Source: JBNKVT01 sp050299335 (GTDB taxonomy: Bacteria; Pseudomonadota; Alphaproteobacteria; Rhodobacterales; Rhodobacteraceae). From it: a stretch of 64,000 nucleotides of DNA. The notes under the pieces were generated by a model that did no database searches, was not told the DNA's origin, and worked only from the letters and a program-made list of their open reading frames with translations. The stretch's first letter is position 1; the number at the start of each line of letters is the position of its first letter. The stretch is taken from the NCBI GenBank assembly GCA_050299335.1, contig JBNKVT010000003.1, forward strand, positions 1-64,000. Direction: 5' to 3'. Of this stretch, positions 29,712 through 38,497 are shown piece after piece. A program made the position numbers and the translations under genes.

Positions 29712-29909
29712 CCCCGGTTCGGGGCATTTGGGCTTGTTTTTGGCCGTTCCGGTCGCTAGATTATTCGCAATCCACCGATATGAGAGATACGGCCCTCCAT
29801 TGAAGAGGGTATGGGTTAATCAAAAATCTGGGGACAATGAACGCCGGTGGTGGACCGGAGCAGGCGGATAACGCGCCCAGACATGCCTGATGGCAGAAAA
29901 TCAGACAGT

Positions 29910-30500
29910 ATGAGATCTTCGAACAAATCACGTTCCAGAAACAAGAACAACAATCGCAATCGCGGTGTCGGCAATGTCGTCAACCGGGTGTTCGACAGCG
30001 CTGGCCCCGAAGGCCGGGTGCGCGGAACGCCGCAGCAGATTATCGATAAATATCAGAATCTTGCCCATGATTCCCAGCTTTCGGGCGACCGGGTTGCGAC
30101 GGAGAATTTCCAGCAGCATGCCGAACATTACGTTCGCATGCTGAACGAGGCGCAGCGCGAGATGGCAGAGCGTCAGGAGCAGCAGCAGGCGCAGAACAAC
30201 GCCCCGCAAAAGACCCGGCAGCGGGACGATCAGGGCGGCGACCGGAGCCGCGAGGAGGATCGCGACCGGGGTGCGCAACGACCGAATGGCGATGGCGGCG
30301 CGAACGGATCGCGCAATGCCGAGCAGCATGTATCGGATGTGATGGATGTGACGGGTGACGATGACGCGCCGGAACTGGTGGATACCCCGGAAAGCGCGGC
30401 ACCGGCACCGAAACGGACACGGACCCGGCGGCCGGCCTCGGAGGTGACCGAGGGCAAGGAGGCGTCGCCGGAAGGGGAACAGCCGTTTTCGCAGGCCTGA
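29910..30500 (+). CDS. DUF4167 domain-containing protein
   Basis: The 196-residue protein begins MRSSNKSRSRNKNNNRNRGV, the basic start of DUF4167, followed by the conserved core 'RVFDSAGPEGRVRGTPQQII' and 'NFQQHAEHYVRMLNEAQREM' (about 20-90). The rest is low-complexity, polar and charged ('QEQQQAQNNAPQKT', 'DDQGGDRSREEDRDRGAQ') and probably disordered. The family is confined to alphaproteobacteria; its basic start suggests RNA or nucleic-acid binding but the function is unknown. An upstream in-frame ATG (29883) would add nine residues. The family start decides the chosen one. A terminator follows. Confidence 0.88.
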   Translation: MRSSNKSRSRNKNNNRNRGVGNVVNRVFDSAGPEGRVRGTPQQIIDKYQNLAHDSQLSGDRVATENFQQHAEHYVRMLNEAQREMAERQEQQQAQNNAPQKTRQRDDQGGDRSREEDRDRGAQRPNGDGGANGSRNAEQHVSDVMDVTGDDDAPELVDTPESAAPAPKRTRTRRPASEVTEGKEASPEGEQPFSQA

Positions 30501-30526
30501 GGGGCGGGAAAAGCCGATGAATTCGG

Positions 30527-30555
30527 GGCCGTGATCCAGGGATCGCGGCCTTTTT
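30527..30555 (+). terminator. Intrinsic terminator after the DUF4167 gene
   Basis: GGCCGTGATCC (30527-30537) pairs with GGATCGCGGCC (30540-30550) with one T-G wobble, followed by TTTTT. A closely related hairpin terminates ctrA at 55141. The remaining gap to the convergent rsmA stop (30556-30695) shows nothing else. Confidence 0.85.
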
Positions 30556-30695
30556 CGTTTGCTGCTGTCGGGAGCCGGGGGTGCGGATCGTTCCGAAGAA
30601 GCCGCGCCCTGCGGTTGCGGCTGCTCCTCCCCAATTGGACGCAGGAGGCGGGGGCCCGAGACCTTCGGGTTGGGTGGGTCGCGGGCGGGACCGGG

Positions 30696-31532
30696 TTATC
30701 GGGGGAGGAGGCGGCTGAGGCGGCAGAAGGCCTCGATGGAGATTTCCTCGGCGCGGGCGGTGGGTGGGATGTCGGCCTCGGCGAGGAGGAGTTCGATATC
30801 GGGGGCGAGGCCGCGCAGGCTGGCACGGAGCATCTTGCGGCGCTGGCCGAAGGCGGCGGCGGTGAGGCGCTGCAGGGTCCTGGCATCGGCGGGATAGCGA
30901 GGCGCGGGCAGGGCCTCGATATGGACGACGGCGGACGAGACCTTGGGCGGCGGAGTGAAGGCCTGGGGGGGCAGGGAGAAGGCGATCCGCGCCGTGGTGC
31001 GCCACCCCGCGAGGATGGCGAGGCGGCCATAGGCCTTGCTGCCGGGCCGGGCGGTGATGCGCTCGGCGACTTCCTTCTGGAACATCAAGGTGAGGCTTTG
31101 CCAGAAGGGCGGCCAGGCGGTCGGCGTGAGCCAGCGGAGGAGAAGCTCGGTGCCGACATTGTAGGGCAGGTTGGCGACGATGCGGACAGGCGGCGTCAGG
31201 TGGGGAAGCGGGTCGATGTCGAGGGCGTCGCCCTGGAGGATTTCGAGGCGGCCGGGGGCAGTGGCGGCGATGTCCTCAAGGGCCGGGAGGCAGCGGGGGT
31301 CGCGCTCGATTGCGACGATCCGGCGCACCCCCTCGGCGAGGAGCCCGCGGGTGAGGCCGCCGGGGCCGGGGCCGATTTCGAGCACGTCGCAGGCGGTCAG
31401 GTCACCGGCGGTGCGGGCGATCTTGGCGGTCAGGTTGAGGTCGAGGATGAAGTTCTGGCCCAGGGACTTGCGGGCGGAGAGCCCGTGGCGGGCGATGACC
31501 TCGCGCAGGGGTGGCAGAGGATCGCCGGTCAT
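30696..31532 (-). CDS. rsmA: 16S rRNA (adenine1518/1519-N6)-dimethyltransferase
   Basis: RsmA (KsgA) dimethylates two adenines in helix 45 of 16S rRNA during 30S maturation. The 278 residues contain 'ARKSLGQNFILDLNLTAKIA', the SAM-binding 'VLEIGPGPGGLTRGLLAEG', 'GDALDID' and the catalytic 'VRIVANLPYNVGTELLLRWL'. The end 'FGQRRKMLRASLRGL' is typical. It is the last gene of the lptF-lptG-lptD-surA-pdxA-rsmA run and overlaps pdxA by four bases, an arrangement conserved in many proteobacteria. Confidence 0.96.
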   Translation of the reverse strand: MTGDPLPPLREVIARHGLSARKSLGQNFILDLNLTAKIARTAGDLTACDVLEIGPGPGGLTRGLLAEGVRRIVAIERDPRCLPALEDIAATAPGRLEILQGDALDIDPLPHLTPPVRIVANLPYNVGTELLLRWLTPTAWPPFWQSLTLMFQKEVAERITARPGSKAYGRLAILAGWRTTARIAFSLPPQAFTPPPKVSSAVVHIEALPAPRYPADARTLQRLTAAAFGQRRKMLRASLRGLAPDIELLLAEADIPPTARAEEISIEAFCRLSRLLPR

Positions 31533-32524
31533 GGGCGGGAGGTGGCCATCTGGGCGGCGAGCCTCAGGGCGGCGATCAGGCTGGACGGATCGGCGCGTCC
31601 GCTGCCGGCGATGTCGAAGGCTGTGCCGTGATCGGGCGAGGTGCGAATGAAGGGCAGGCCGAGCGTGGTGTTGACCCCTTCGGAGAAATTGAGGGTTTTC
31701 AGCGGGATGAGGGCCTGGTCGTGATACATGGCGATGGCCGCGTCACAGCTGGCGCGGGCGGCGGCGTGGAACATGGTGTCGGCGGGGAGGGGGCCAGCAA
31801 GGCAGAGGCCCTCGGCGCGGAGCTTTTTCAGCACCGGGAGGATGATCTCGATCTCCTCGCGCCCCATATGGCCGCCTTCGCCCGCATGGGGGTTGAGCCC
31901 GGCCAGTGCGAGGCGGGGGGCGGAAAGGCCGAAATCGCGGATCAGGGCGGCGTGGGTGATGCGGATGGTCTCTTCGAGCAGCTCCGGCGTGAGGGCGGCG
32001 GGGACGTCGGACAGAGGTATGTGGATGGTGACGGGGACGACGCGCAGTTCGGGTGCGGCGAGCATCATTACCGGGCGGGGGGTATCGGTGAGTGCCGCGA
32101 GGTATTCGGTGTGGCCTGGATAGGGGAAAGCGGCCCCTTCCTTCAGGGCCTGCTTGTTGATCGGGTTGGTGACGAGAGCGGCGGCTTCGCCGGAGCGGAC
32201 GAGGGCGACGGCACGGGCGATGGCGTCGATGGTGGCCTGGGCGTTTCCGGGAGACGGGCGGCCCGGCGTGACGGGGGCCGGGAGCGGGTGATGGAGCACG
32301 GGAAGGGCGTCCCCGACCCGCATCGTGAGGCTTTCGACCGGGGCGACGGGGACCGCGAACCGGGACGAAAGGGCCTGCATATGCAGGTAATCGGCGATCA
32401 GGACGAAGCCCGGGTCACCGCGCAGCGCGGCGAAGGCCTTCAGGGCGATCTCGCCGCCAATGCCAGCGGGGTCGCCGAGCGTGAGGACAAGGGGGGGCGG
32501 GTTTTTGGCGGAAACCGGGGTCAT
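31529..32524 (-). CDS. pdxA: 4-hydroxythreonine-4-phosphate dehydrogenase
   Basis: PdxA oxidises 4-phosphohydroxy-L-threonine on the way to pyridoxine phosphate. The 331-residue protein shows 'PLVLTLGDPAGIGGEIALKA', 'LVTNPINKQALKEGAAFPYP' and the metal-binding histidines in 'GHTEYLAAL', 'AGLNPHAGEGGHMG' and 'AMYHDQALIPLKTLNF'. 'TLGLPFIRTSPDHGTAFDIA' near the C-terminus is highly conserved. It overlaps surA by four bases and rsmA by four, so all three are translated together. Confidence 0.96.
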   Translation of the reverse strand: MTPVSAKNPPPLVLTLGDPAGIGGEIALKAFAALRGDPGFVLIADYLHMQALSSRFAVPVAPVESLTMRVGDALPVLHHPLPAPVTPGRPSPGNAQATIDAIARAVALVRSGEAAALVTNPINKQALKEGAAFPYPGHTEYLAALTDTPRPVMMLAAPELRVVPVTIHIPLSDVPAALTPELLEETIRITHAALIRDFGLSAPRLALAGLNPHAGEGGHMGREEIEIILPVLKKLRAEGLCLAGPLPADTMFHAAARASCDAAIAMYHDQALIPLKTLNFSEGVNTTLGLPFIRTSPDHGTAFDIAGSGRADPSSLIAALRLAAQMATSRP

Positions 32525-33750
32525 TCCACTTCGATGATGACGGCGTCGGCGAGAAGTTCCTGCAGATAGCCCTGGCCGAAGCTGGTCATGCGTTGCTGAA
32601 ACAGGCGGCGGCGCAGCGCCTCGCGTTCCTCGGGCGACGCCTCGCCGGAACGGGCGCAGAGCATCACCAGCGTGACGCCGCCTGCGCCGGAGAGGATCTC
32701 GATGTCGCCCGCATCCATGGCCCTTAAAGTCTCGGCAAGGGCGGCGGGGACGGCACTGGCCGGGGTCGGTTCGGACCGGCCCGACCCGATGCCGAATTCC
32801 TCGGCCCGTTCGTCGATATCGGTGCAGAACCGGGCCTCGCGGCGGATCGCGTCGAGCTGTTCGGTGGCGGCCGCGACCGCCTCTTCGGAGGCCGAGGCCG
32901 ACAGCGGCACGACGAGCTGGGAATAGACCACGCTCAACTCCGCGTTTTCCGCCTCGCTGCGCGGCTCATCGCGGATATCCAGCAGCTTGATCAGCATGAC
33001 GCCGACCGGCAATTCGATGGGTGCCGTCACCTCGCCGGGCTGCAGGGCGAGGACCTGACCGGCGATCTGGGCCGGCAGGCTGGCGGCGGGGATCCAGCCG
33101 AGGCGGCCGCCATTCCGGGCCGAGGGGGCCCGGGAGTAGCGGTTCACGGCGGCACCGAAACTGCCGCCGCGATTGAGGTCGCGCGACAGACGTTCGGCGA
33201 GCGCCTTGACCGCATCCTCGCTGCTCCCCTCGAAGGGGATGGCGAGTTCCTGGATATCGACGCTTTCCTGAACCGCGCGCGAGGCGAAATCCAGCGCCGC
33301 ATCGAGATCGGATTCGCTTGGTGTGGCCAGCGCGCGGAACCTGGCCTGGACCACCTCGCGCCAGATAAGCCCCGCCTCGACAAAATCGCGGAAGGCCTGT
33401 TCGGTGATGCCACGCTGCGCGAGGCCCTGGATGACCTGGGCGCTGGTGAAGTTGCGGCGGGCGGAGAATTCCTCCATGCCCTCCTCGACCGCGCCGTCAA
33501 TCAGTTCAAGCCCGATCAGGTCGGCAGCGTAGACCTGCAGACGCTCATTGGTCAGCTGCTCGATGGCCAGGTCGCGTATGCCGCCCCTGGCGCCGAGGGC
33601 TTCGAGAAGCTTCATCCGCTGGTCGATATCGTAATGGGTGATGGCCTTTTCATTGACCAGATAGGCGGCGGAAAACGGATTCTGCGCCGATACCGGCAAT
33701 GCCAGAAGCACAAGAGCGAGCAGCGCGCCCGAAATACACCGAAAACCCAT
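32521..33750 (-). CDS. surA: SurA-like periplasmic peptidyl-prolyl isomerase
   Basis: The 409-residue protein has a signal peptide (MGFRCISGALLALVLLALPV, then SAQ), a SurA_N-type chaperone domain ('NEKAITHYDIDQRMKLLEAL', about 30-165) and one parvulin-like domain (about 175-275; 'RLGWIPAASLPAQIAGQVLA' and 'GEVTAPIELPVGVMLIKLLD'). SurA carries outer-membrane proteins across the periplasm and helps assemble LptD, encoded just upstream. Only one parvulin domain is clear, whereas E. coli has two. I start at the methionine of the signal peptide; the in-frame extension upstream lacks a ribosome site. It overlaps pdxA by four bases. Confidence 0.88.
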   Translation of the reverse strand: MGFRCISGALLALVLLALPVSAQNPFSAAYLVNEKAITHYDIDQRMKLLEALGARGGIRDLAIEQLTNERLQVYAADLIGLELIDGAVEEGMEEFSARRNFTSAQVIQGLAQRGITEQAFRDFVEAGLIWREVVQARFRALATPSESDLDAALDFASRAVQESVDIQELAIPFEGSSEDAVKALAERLSRDLNRGGSFGAAVNRYSRAPSARNGGRLGWIPAASLPAQIAGQVLALQPGEVTAPIELPVGVMLIKLLDIRDEPRSEAENAELSVVYSQLVVPLSASASEEAVAAATEQLDAIRREARFCTDIDERAEEFGIGSGRSEPTPASAVPAALAETLRAMDAGDIEILSGAGGVTLVMLCARSGEASPEEREALRRRLFQQRMTSFGQGYLQELLADAVIIEVE

Positions 33751-33799
33751 GATCAGAATGCCCGTCACCTTGCTTGCCTGCCTGTCTGCCTTGCCCGGC

Positions 33800-35947
33800 T
33801 CAGCCTCTCCAACCGGATTTGCAGCGGTCGGAGGGCCAGGTCTCGGCACTGTCGCCGCCGAGGCCGGCGAAGCTGACCACGAGACCGAAATTCAGGTCCT
33901 CTTCCACATTATCGGAACTTGTAAAGCGTTGCGAGACGGAAAGGTCAAGTTTGATGCATTCGTTGCGGTAGGAGACAAGCCCTCCTGCCTCGATAGGATC
34001 CTCGGCGACGAGGTCGTAGCGGTAGTCGCCGCCGATCTGCCAATTGTCGCTGATCCGGTAGGCGGCCTTGACCGAGACCTCGTTGCGTTCGGGCACGGCA
34101 CCGATGATCGGGTTGCTATCGTCGGCGGGGAGGAAGACATAGGCGCCCTTGAGATCAAACCGGTCCGAGCCGAGGGAGAATTCCAGGTCCTGGCGGCGGA
34201 ATTCGAAATGCTGGTCGAGAAGCGCGCGGCCAAGGACGTATCCCCAGCCTGTCTCGACCGATCCGGCGAGGACGAGGTCGGACTGGGTGTCGGTGAGACC
34301 CGCGACGGTGTTGAACTCGGCCGAAGCCTCGGTACGGAAGACCTGTCCGACGGTGATCCCGGCATTCCAGCCATCGGGGTCGAAATAGGTGTAGTTGAAG
34401 CCGATATTGGCGCGGAGACCGTCTTCCTGCACGTCGCGGCCCGGAAAGCGGTTGGGCCGGAACAGGTTGGTCTCGTCGAGCTCGGGCAGGAGGCTGTCCT
34501 CGTTGGGGATGCCGGGATTGTCCGGCTCGTTGGTGTAAAAAACCTGGGCGATGGGTTCGATGACATGTATCGCGCCGCCGTTTCGCCTGGAGAAGGGCCA
34601 GCGGATCTCGGCGCCGACCGTCGGCGAGAGGCGGAAATGGCGGCCGTCGGGCTCGGAAGGGTTGTTGGTGGTGTCGTAATAGTCGAACTGCGCCCCGGCC
34701 AGCGCGCTGAGCTGGATGCCGCTCGGCAAGGTGCGGCTGGCCTCCCAGTCGATGCCGCCCCCGGCGCGGATCACGTCGAGCCCCTGCCGGCGGCGAAGAT
34801 TGAGCAGGTCGCCCTCGACCCGGACCCGCCCGGGGATGGGCAGGTTGGTCCAGGTATTGCGGTATTCGGCCTGGGGCAGCACGAAGGGAATGGTCGCCTG
34901 ATCCTCATCGTCGCGCAGGGACTGATAGCCGGTGAGCTGGGCGTTGAAGAACTCGCGGGCGCGGAAGCGGCTGATCTCGAGGCGGGAGGTCAGCCGGTCG
35001 GCATCGGAATAGTCGAACTGTTGCAGAAAGTCGTTATCCGTCGCCCGTTCCACCTGGAAATCCGCGCGATAGCCGCGGCCGATATCGAAACGGCCATTGC
35101 CCAGAATGAACCCGCGGCCCCTGCCGCTGCCTTCGCCGAGACCGGCATCGTCGATGCTGATGGCTCCTTCGAGGCGGATCTGGCCATTGGCGAAATTCTG
35201 GCGGTATTCGGCCTCGAGAAGCGCCGCGCCTCCGGTGGTCAGGACAGGGGTAAGGGTGATGTCGGCGTGGTCCCCGAGGGTCTTGTAATAGGGGATCTTG
35301 ATACCGTAGCCCCAAAGCTCGGAGGTGATAAATTGCGGCGCCAGAAAGCCGTCGGCGCGGCCGAGCGAGGGGTCGGGGACGCGGAAATAGGGGAAATAGG
35401 CAACCGGGACACCGAAGACATCGAACCAGGCGTTCTGGAAGTGGAACTGTTTCTCGCGCTGATCATAGACGACATTCTCGGCGCGGACGGCCCAGCTGGG
35501 TGTGGGTCTGGCCGCGCAGACCTGGCAGGAGGAGCCGATGACCTTGTGAAAGGTGATGAAGCGGCCCTCGCTCCGGCGGGCCTCGACGGCGGCGATCTGC
35601 AGCCGTTCGTCAACCAGGAGCCGGGCGCCCTCGATGAGGCCCTCGCGTAAATCCGGGGTCAGCTGGGTGAGGTCGGCCAGCAGCACCACACCGTCGGGGG
35701 TGGTGAGCCGGACCGGACCCTCGGCGGTGATGGTGCCCGAACGGTCGTCATAGGTGATGCGGCGGGCCTGCAGCAGGGTGCCCTGATAATGGATCTCGAC
35801 CTGACCCTCGGCGATCAGGGTCTCTTCGCGCGGGTCATAGGTGACCCGGTCCGCGAGGAGCGTGACGGGCAGCTCCTGGGCACGCAGCGCGGTGGCCGTA
35901 AGGGCAAGAAGGAGGAGGCCCCCGAGACGGGAGAGGCGGCGACGCAT
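33800..35947 (-). CDS. lptD: LPS-assembly outer-membrane protein LptD
   Basis: LptD is the beta-barrel that inserts lipopolysaccharide into the outer leaflet. The 715 residues start with a signal peptide (MRRRLSRLGGLLLLALTATA) and the OstA/LptA-like periplasmic domain (about 25-165; 'VTYDPREETLIAEGQVEIHY', 'ITAEGPVRLTTPDGVVLLAD'). The barrel follows (OstA_C), ending in '...AETWPSDRCKSGWRG'. Cysteines in 'GSSCQVCAARP' and 'NECIKLDLS' may form the essential disulfides. It lies between lptG and surA, five bases after lptG, matching the LPS export operon seen in alphaproteobacteria. Confidence 0.93.
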   Translation of the reverse strand: MRRRLSRLGGLLLLALTATALRAQELPVTLLADRVTYDPREETLIAEGQVEIHYQGTLLQARRITYDDRSGTITAEGPVRLTTPDGVVLLADLTQLTPDLREGLIEGARLLVDERLQIAAVEARRSEGRFITFHKVIGSSCQVCAARPTPSWAVRAENVVYDQREKQFHFQNAWFDVFGVPVAYFPYFRVPDPSLGRADGFLAPQFITSELWGYGIKIPYYKTLGDHADITLTPVLTTGGAALLEAEYRQNFANGQIRLEGAISIDDAGLGEGSGRGRGFILGNGRFDIGRGYRADFQVERATDNDFLQQFDYSDADRLTSRLEISRFRAREFFNAQLTGYQSLRDDEDQATIPFVLPQAEYRNTWTNLPIPGRVRVEGDLLNLRRRQGLDVIRAGGGIDWEASRTLPSGIQLSALAGAQFDYYDTTNNPSEPDGRHFRLSPTVGAEIRWPFSRRNGGAIHVIEPIAQVFYTNEPDNPGIPNEDSLLPELDETNLFRPNRFPGRDVQEDGLRANIGFNYTYFDPDGWNAGITVGQVFRTEASAEFNTVAGLTDTQSDLVLAGSVETGWGYVLGRALLDQHFEFRRQDLEFSLGSDRFDLKGAYVFLPADDSNPIIGAVPERNEVSVKAAYRISDNWQIGGDYRYDLVAEDPIEAGGLVSYRNECIKLDLSVSQRFTSSDNVEEDLNFGLVVSFAGLGGDSAETWPSDRCKSGWRG

Positions 35948-35952
35948 GGTTT

Positions 35953-37053
35953 CTAGCCGTCCTCGACATGCAGCAGGAAGCCGGTGGCGAGCATCACCCC
36001 GATGGCGGCGGGCGCCCAGGCGGCAAGGGTGACGGGCAGGGTGCCCGCGCTGCCGAGGGATTCCGAGATGTCCTTGAAGAAATAGAGCAGAAAGCCGGCC
36101 AGGACCGCGAAGAGCATCATCACCCCGGCATTGCCGAAGCGCATATGGCGCAGCGAGAACCCCGCGCCGATCAGCACCATTGCGGCGAAGAACAGTGGCC
36201 GGGCCAGTTCCGACTGGAAGAACAGCCGGTGCCGCTGGGCCGAGAAACCGGCGGCCTCGAGCTGGCGGATGGTGGCAGGGAGCGCCCAGAAGGGGACGAT
36301 TTCGGGCGAGGCGATGCGTTCGAGGATCTGCTCGGAGGTCAGGTCGGTCTGCATCCTTGCCTCGGCCGCGTCAACCGGGGCAGCGAGCGGGCGCGCGGAG
36401 GTCGGATCGATGCCCCAGGATCGGACATTGCGCAGGATCCAGGCCCCGTCGTCAAGCAGTGCCGTGGCCGCCTCGCGGCGGGCGGTCATGCGGCCCTCGG
36501 CGTCGAAATCGTGGATGCGGACATCGAAGAGCAGCCGCCCGTCGGGGCTGAGCCGGCCCGCCTGAATGACCGACTGGCCGACGCCGGTCCCCTGGCGCAG
36601 CCAGACGCCGCCCTCGATGATCGAGAACACGTTCTGCTGTTTGTTGCGGAGATAGTCGCGGTAGATATCCGCCTCGACCCGGGTGGTGGCGACGATGGGA
36701 TTGAGGACCGCGAAGGCGACGACGCCAAGCGCCATGGCGGCGAGAACCGGCACGAAGAGGACCCTGAGCGCCGAGATGCCGGCGGCGCGGAAGATGACCA
36801 GTTCCGAGGTGCGGTTGAGCCGCAGGACGGTGAGCAGGGCCCCGAGCAGGAGGACGAGGGGAAAGACCTCGGAGAGAAGCTCCGGCAGTTGCAGGAGCGT
36901 GAGGGTGAAGGCCTCTGTGGCCGGATGGCCGAATTGCGACGCCATGCGCAGGTTCTCGACCATCAGGATCAGGAGGATGACCAGCGCAAGGACGATCTGG
37001 ACCTGGATCGTGGCGCGGATGAAGCAGCGCAGGATATAGAGCCCGATGGTCAT
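35953..37053 (-). CDS. lptG: LPS export ABC transporter permease LptG
   Basis: The 366-residue YjgP/YjgQ-family protein starts MTIGLYILRCFIRATIQVQI. Three hydrophobic helices come before and three after a periplasmic beta-jellyroll domain (about 125-270). The first half has 'LPELLSEVFPLVLLLGALLT' and 'RTSELVIFRAAGISALRVLF'; the second half has 'SELARPLFFAAMVLIGAGFS'. With LptF and LptB it extracts LPS from the inner membrane. It overlaps lptF by four bases. LptF and LptG are paralogues; I assign LptG by its second position and the general order. Confidence 0.92.
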   Translation of the reverse strand: MTIGLYILRCFIRATIQVQIVLALVILLILMVENLRMASQFGHPATEAFTLTLLQLPELLSEVFPLVLLLGALLTVLRLNRTSELVIFRAAGISALRVLFVPVLAAMALGVVAFAVLNPIVATTRVEADIYRDYLRNKQQNVFSIIEGGVWLRQGTGVGQSVIQAGRLSPDGRLLFDVRIHDFDAEGRMTARREAATALLDDGAWILRNVRSWGIDPTSARPLAAPVDAAEARMQTDLTSEQILERIASPEIVPFWALPATIRQLEAAGFSAQRHRLFFQSELARPLFFAAMVLIGAGFSLRHMRFGNAGVMMLFAVLAGFLLYFFKDISESLGSAGTLPVTLAAWAPAAIGVMLATGFLLHVEDG

Positions 37054-38183
37054 GTTGGCGCGGTCCCGGCGGGAGACGGGCCCGTGGTGGCGCGGCGGGC
37101 GCGCGAGGCACGGGACAGAAGAGTGAAGGCGGCGGCGATCGTCGCGATGCTCGGCAGGTACAGGAGCGGCCAGAGGGCGGTGCTCTTGATCGCGGCGGAT
37201 TTCATGCCGAGCCCGGCGGCGATCAGCAGGGTGCCGAGCGCGACCGCGGCCATGACGCGCAAGGTGAAGCCGCGGCGCTGGTAATTGCCGGTCAAAAGCA
37301 CGCCAAGCGCCAGGAGCGGCAGCGCGAAGGCGTTCAGCGCGATGACGATGCGCTCATGGGCGGCGGCGAGATAATAGGCGCGGTCGTAGCGTCGGTGGTC
37401 GAGCATCGCCGGGGTGGGATCGGTGAGCTGGGCGAAGGTGAAGGCTTCGGGGCGGTCGGCGCTTTCGACGGGCTTCACCAGCGAGGACAGATCGTAGACC
37501 AGTTCCTCGAAACGCACCTGCGACAGGGTGTCGTCCTCGATGTCCTGGGTGAGGGCCACGCCCTGGGACATGACCAGACGGGCGAGATCGCCATCGCGCA
37601 GGAGCGCCGCACGTTCGGCGGTATAGGTGACGGGTTGTTCAGGGTCGCGCTCGTCATGGAGGAAGAGCCCCGCCATCTGGCCCCTCGCATCGGTCTTGCG
37701 GATGAAGATGGTGAGGCCCTTTTCCGGATGCAGGAACTGGCCTTCGCGGATGAGGGCGTTGGCGATCTCGCCCCGGATCTCGGCCTGGCCCTCGGCGAGG
37801 CGGCGGGCCCCGGCGGGCAGCAGGATCAGGGTGGCGACGAGGGTGAGCGTCGTGCAGATCGCGGCGAAGATGGCGATGGGGCGGGCGAGTGAAAACGGGC
37901 TGAGCCCGGACAACATCATGACGACGAGCTCGGTCTCGGAATAGAGCTTGTTGATGACGAAAAGGGCGGCGGCGAAGGCGCAGATCGGCAGGACGACGAT
38001 GAGGACGGAGGGCAGGACGTAAAGGGTAAAGGTCAGAAAGACGAGGGCGGATTCCCCCGAGGAGATGACGAGGTCGATGATCTTCAGTGCCTGCAAGAGC
38101 CAGACGACGCCGCCGAGGACGAGGAGAAAGAAGACCAGCGCCAGCAGCATCTGGGTGACGATATAGCGGTCGAGGCGGCGCAT
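37050..38183 (-). CDS. lptF: LPS export ABC transporter permease LptF
   Basis: The 377-residue YjgP/YjgQ-family permease starts MRRLDRYIVTQMLLALVFFL. It has the family pattern 'LYSETELVVMMLSGLSPFSL' between the first helices, a periplasmic domain (about 130-265) and three C-terminal helices ('ALNAFALPLLALGVLLTGNY'). It is the first gene of the lptF-G-D-surA-pdxA-rsmA run. The start is the methionine of 'MRRLDRY'; GGAGGG lies about 14 bases upstream, which is far, so a slightly different start is possible. The in-frame extension upstream reads into a palindromic repeat and is rejected. Confidence 0.92.
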   Translation of the reverse strand: MRRLDRYIVTQMLLALVFFLLVLGGVVWLLQALKIIDLVISSGESALVFLTFTLYVLPSVLIVVLPICAFAAALFVINKLYSETELVVMMLSGLSPFSLARPIAIFAAICTTLTLVATLILLPAGARRLAEGQAEIRGEIANALIREGQFLHPEKGLTIFIRKTDARGQMAGLFLHDERDPEQPVTYTAERAALLRDGDLARLVMSQGVALTQDIEDDTLSQVRFEELVYDLSSLVKPVESADRPEAFTFAQLTDPTPAMLDHRRYDRAYYLAAAHERIVIALNAFALPLLALGVLLTGNYQRRGFTLRVMAAVALGTLLIAAGLGMKSAAIKSTALWPLLYLPSIATIAAAFTLLSRASRARRATTGPSPAGTAPT

Positions 38184-38282
38184 GTCGGGCTTGGGTCCCT
38201 CCTGCGGGTTGCCGGTGAAGCCTGCAGGTGAGGCGTATTGGGCCCGGGCGGTCGGGTCAAGGGGTCGGGCCGGTGAGGTGGG

Positions 38283-38300
38283 GTGCGTGAGATCACGCAC
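38283..38300. repeat. Palindromic repeat element (GTGCG type)
   Basis: GTGCGTGA and TCACGCAC form perfect 8-base arms around GA. The sequence is the same palindrome core seen in the doublet at 9309-9373. It lies in the divergent lptF-pepA spacer, directly before a tandem repeat. Confidence 0.65.
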
Positions 38301-38310
38301 TGTGCGGAAT

Positions 38311-38402
38311 GAGGGCGTAAGGGTGAGGCGAGGCGGGGTGAATCCCGCCCTACAGAAAGAGGGCGTATGGGTGAGGCGAGGCGGGGTGAACCCCGCCCGA
38401 CG
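38311..38402. repeat. 48-base tandem duplication carrying a GGCGGGGT palindrome
   Basis: Two units begin at 38311 and 38359. They share 'GAGGGCGTA(A/T)GGGTGAGGC' and a palindrome of the form GGCGGGGTGAA-TCCCGCCC, with few differences. The palindrome resembles the repeat arms at 55395-55579. It lies upstream of pepA and may be part of both leader transcripts. No coding potential is apparent. Confidence 0.75.
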
Positions 38403-38497
38403 GTTCGGAGCTGGGTGCGGATGCGGAAAGGCGTTTCCTCCGCCTCGGGAAATGCACTAAGACTGGCACGAAACCACAGATATTGCCGGAGATTTCC

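Noticed and set aside
33749..35650. 633-codon plus-strand open frame
   Set aside because: It is antisense to lptD. Composition is that of a complementary frame.
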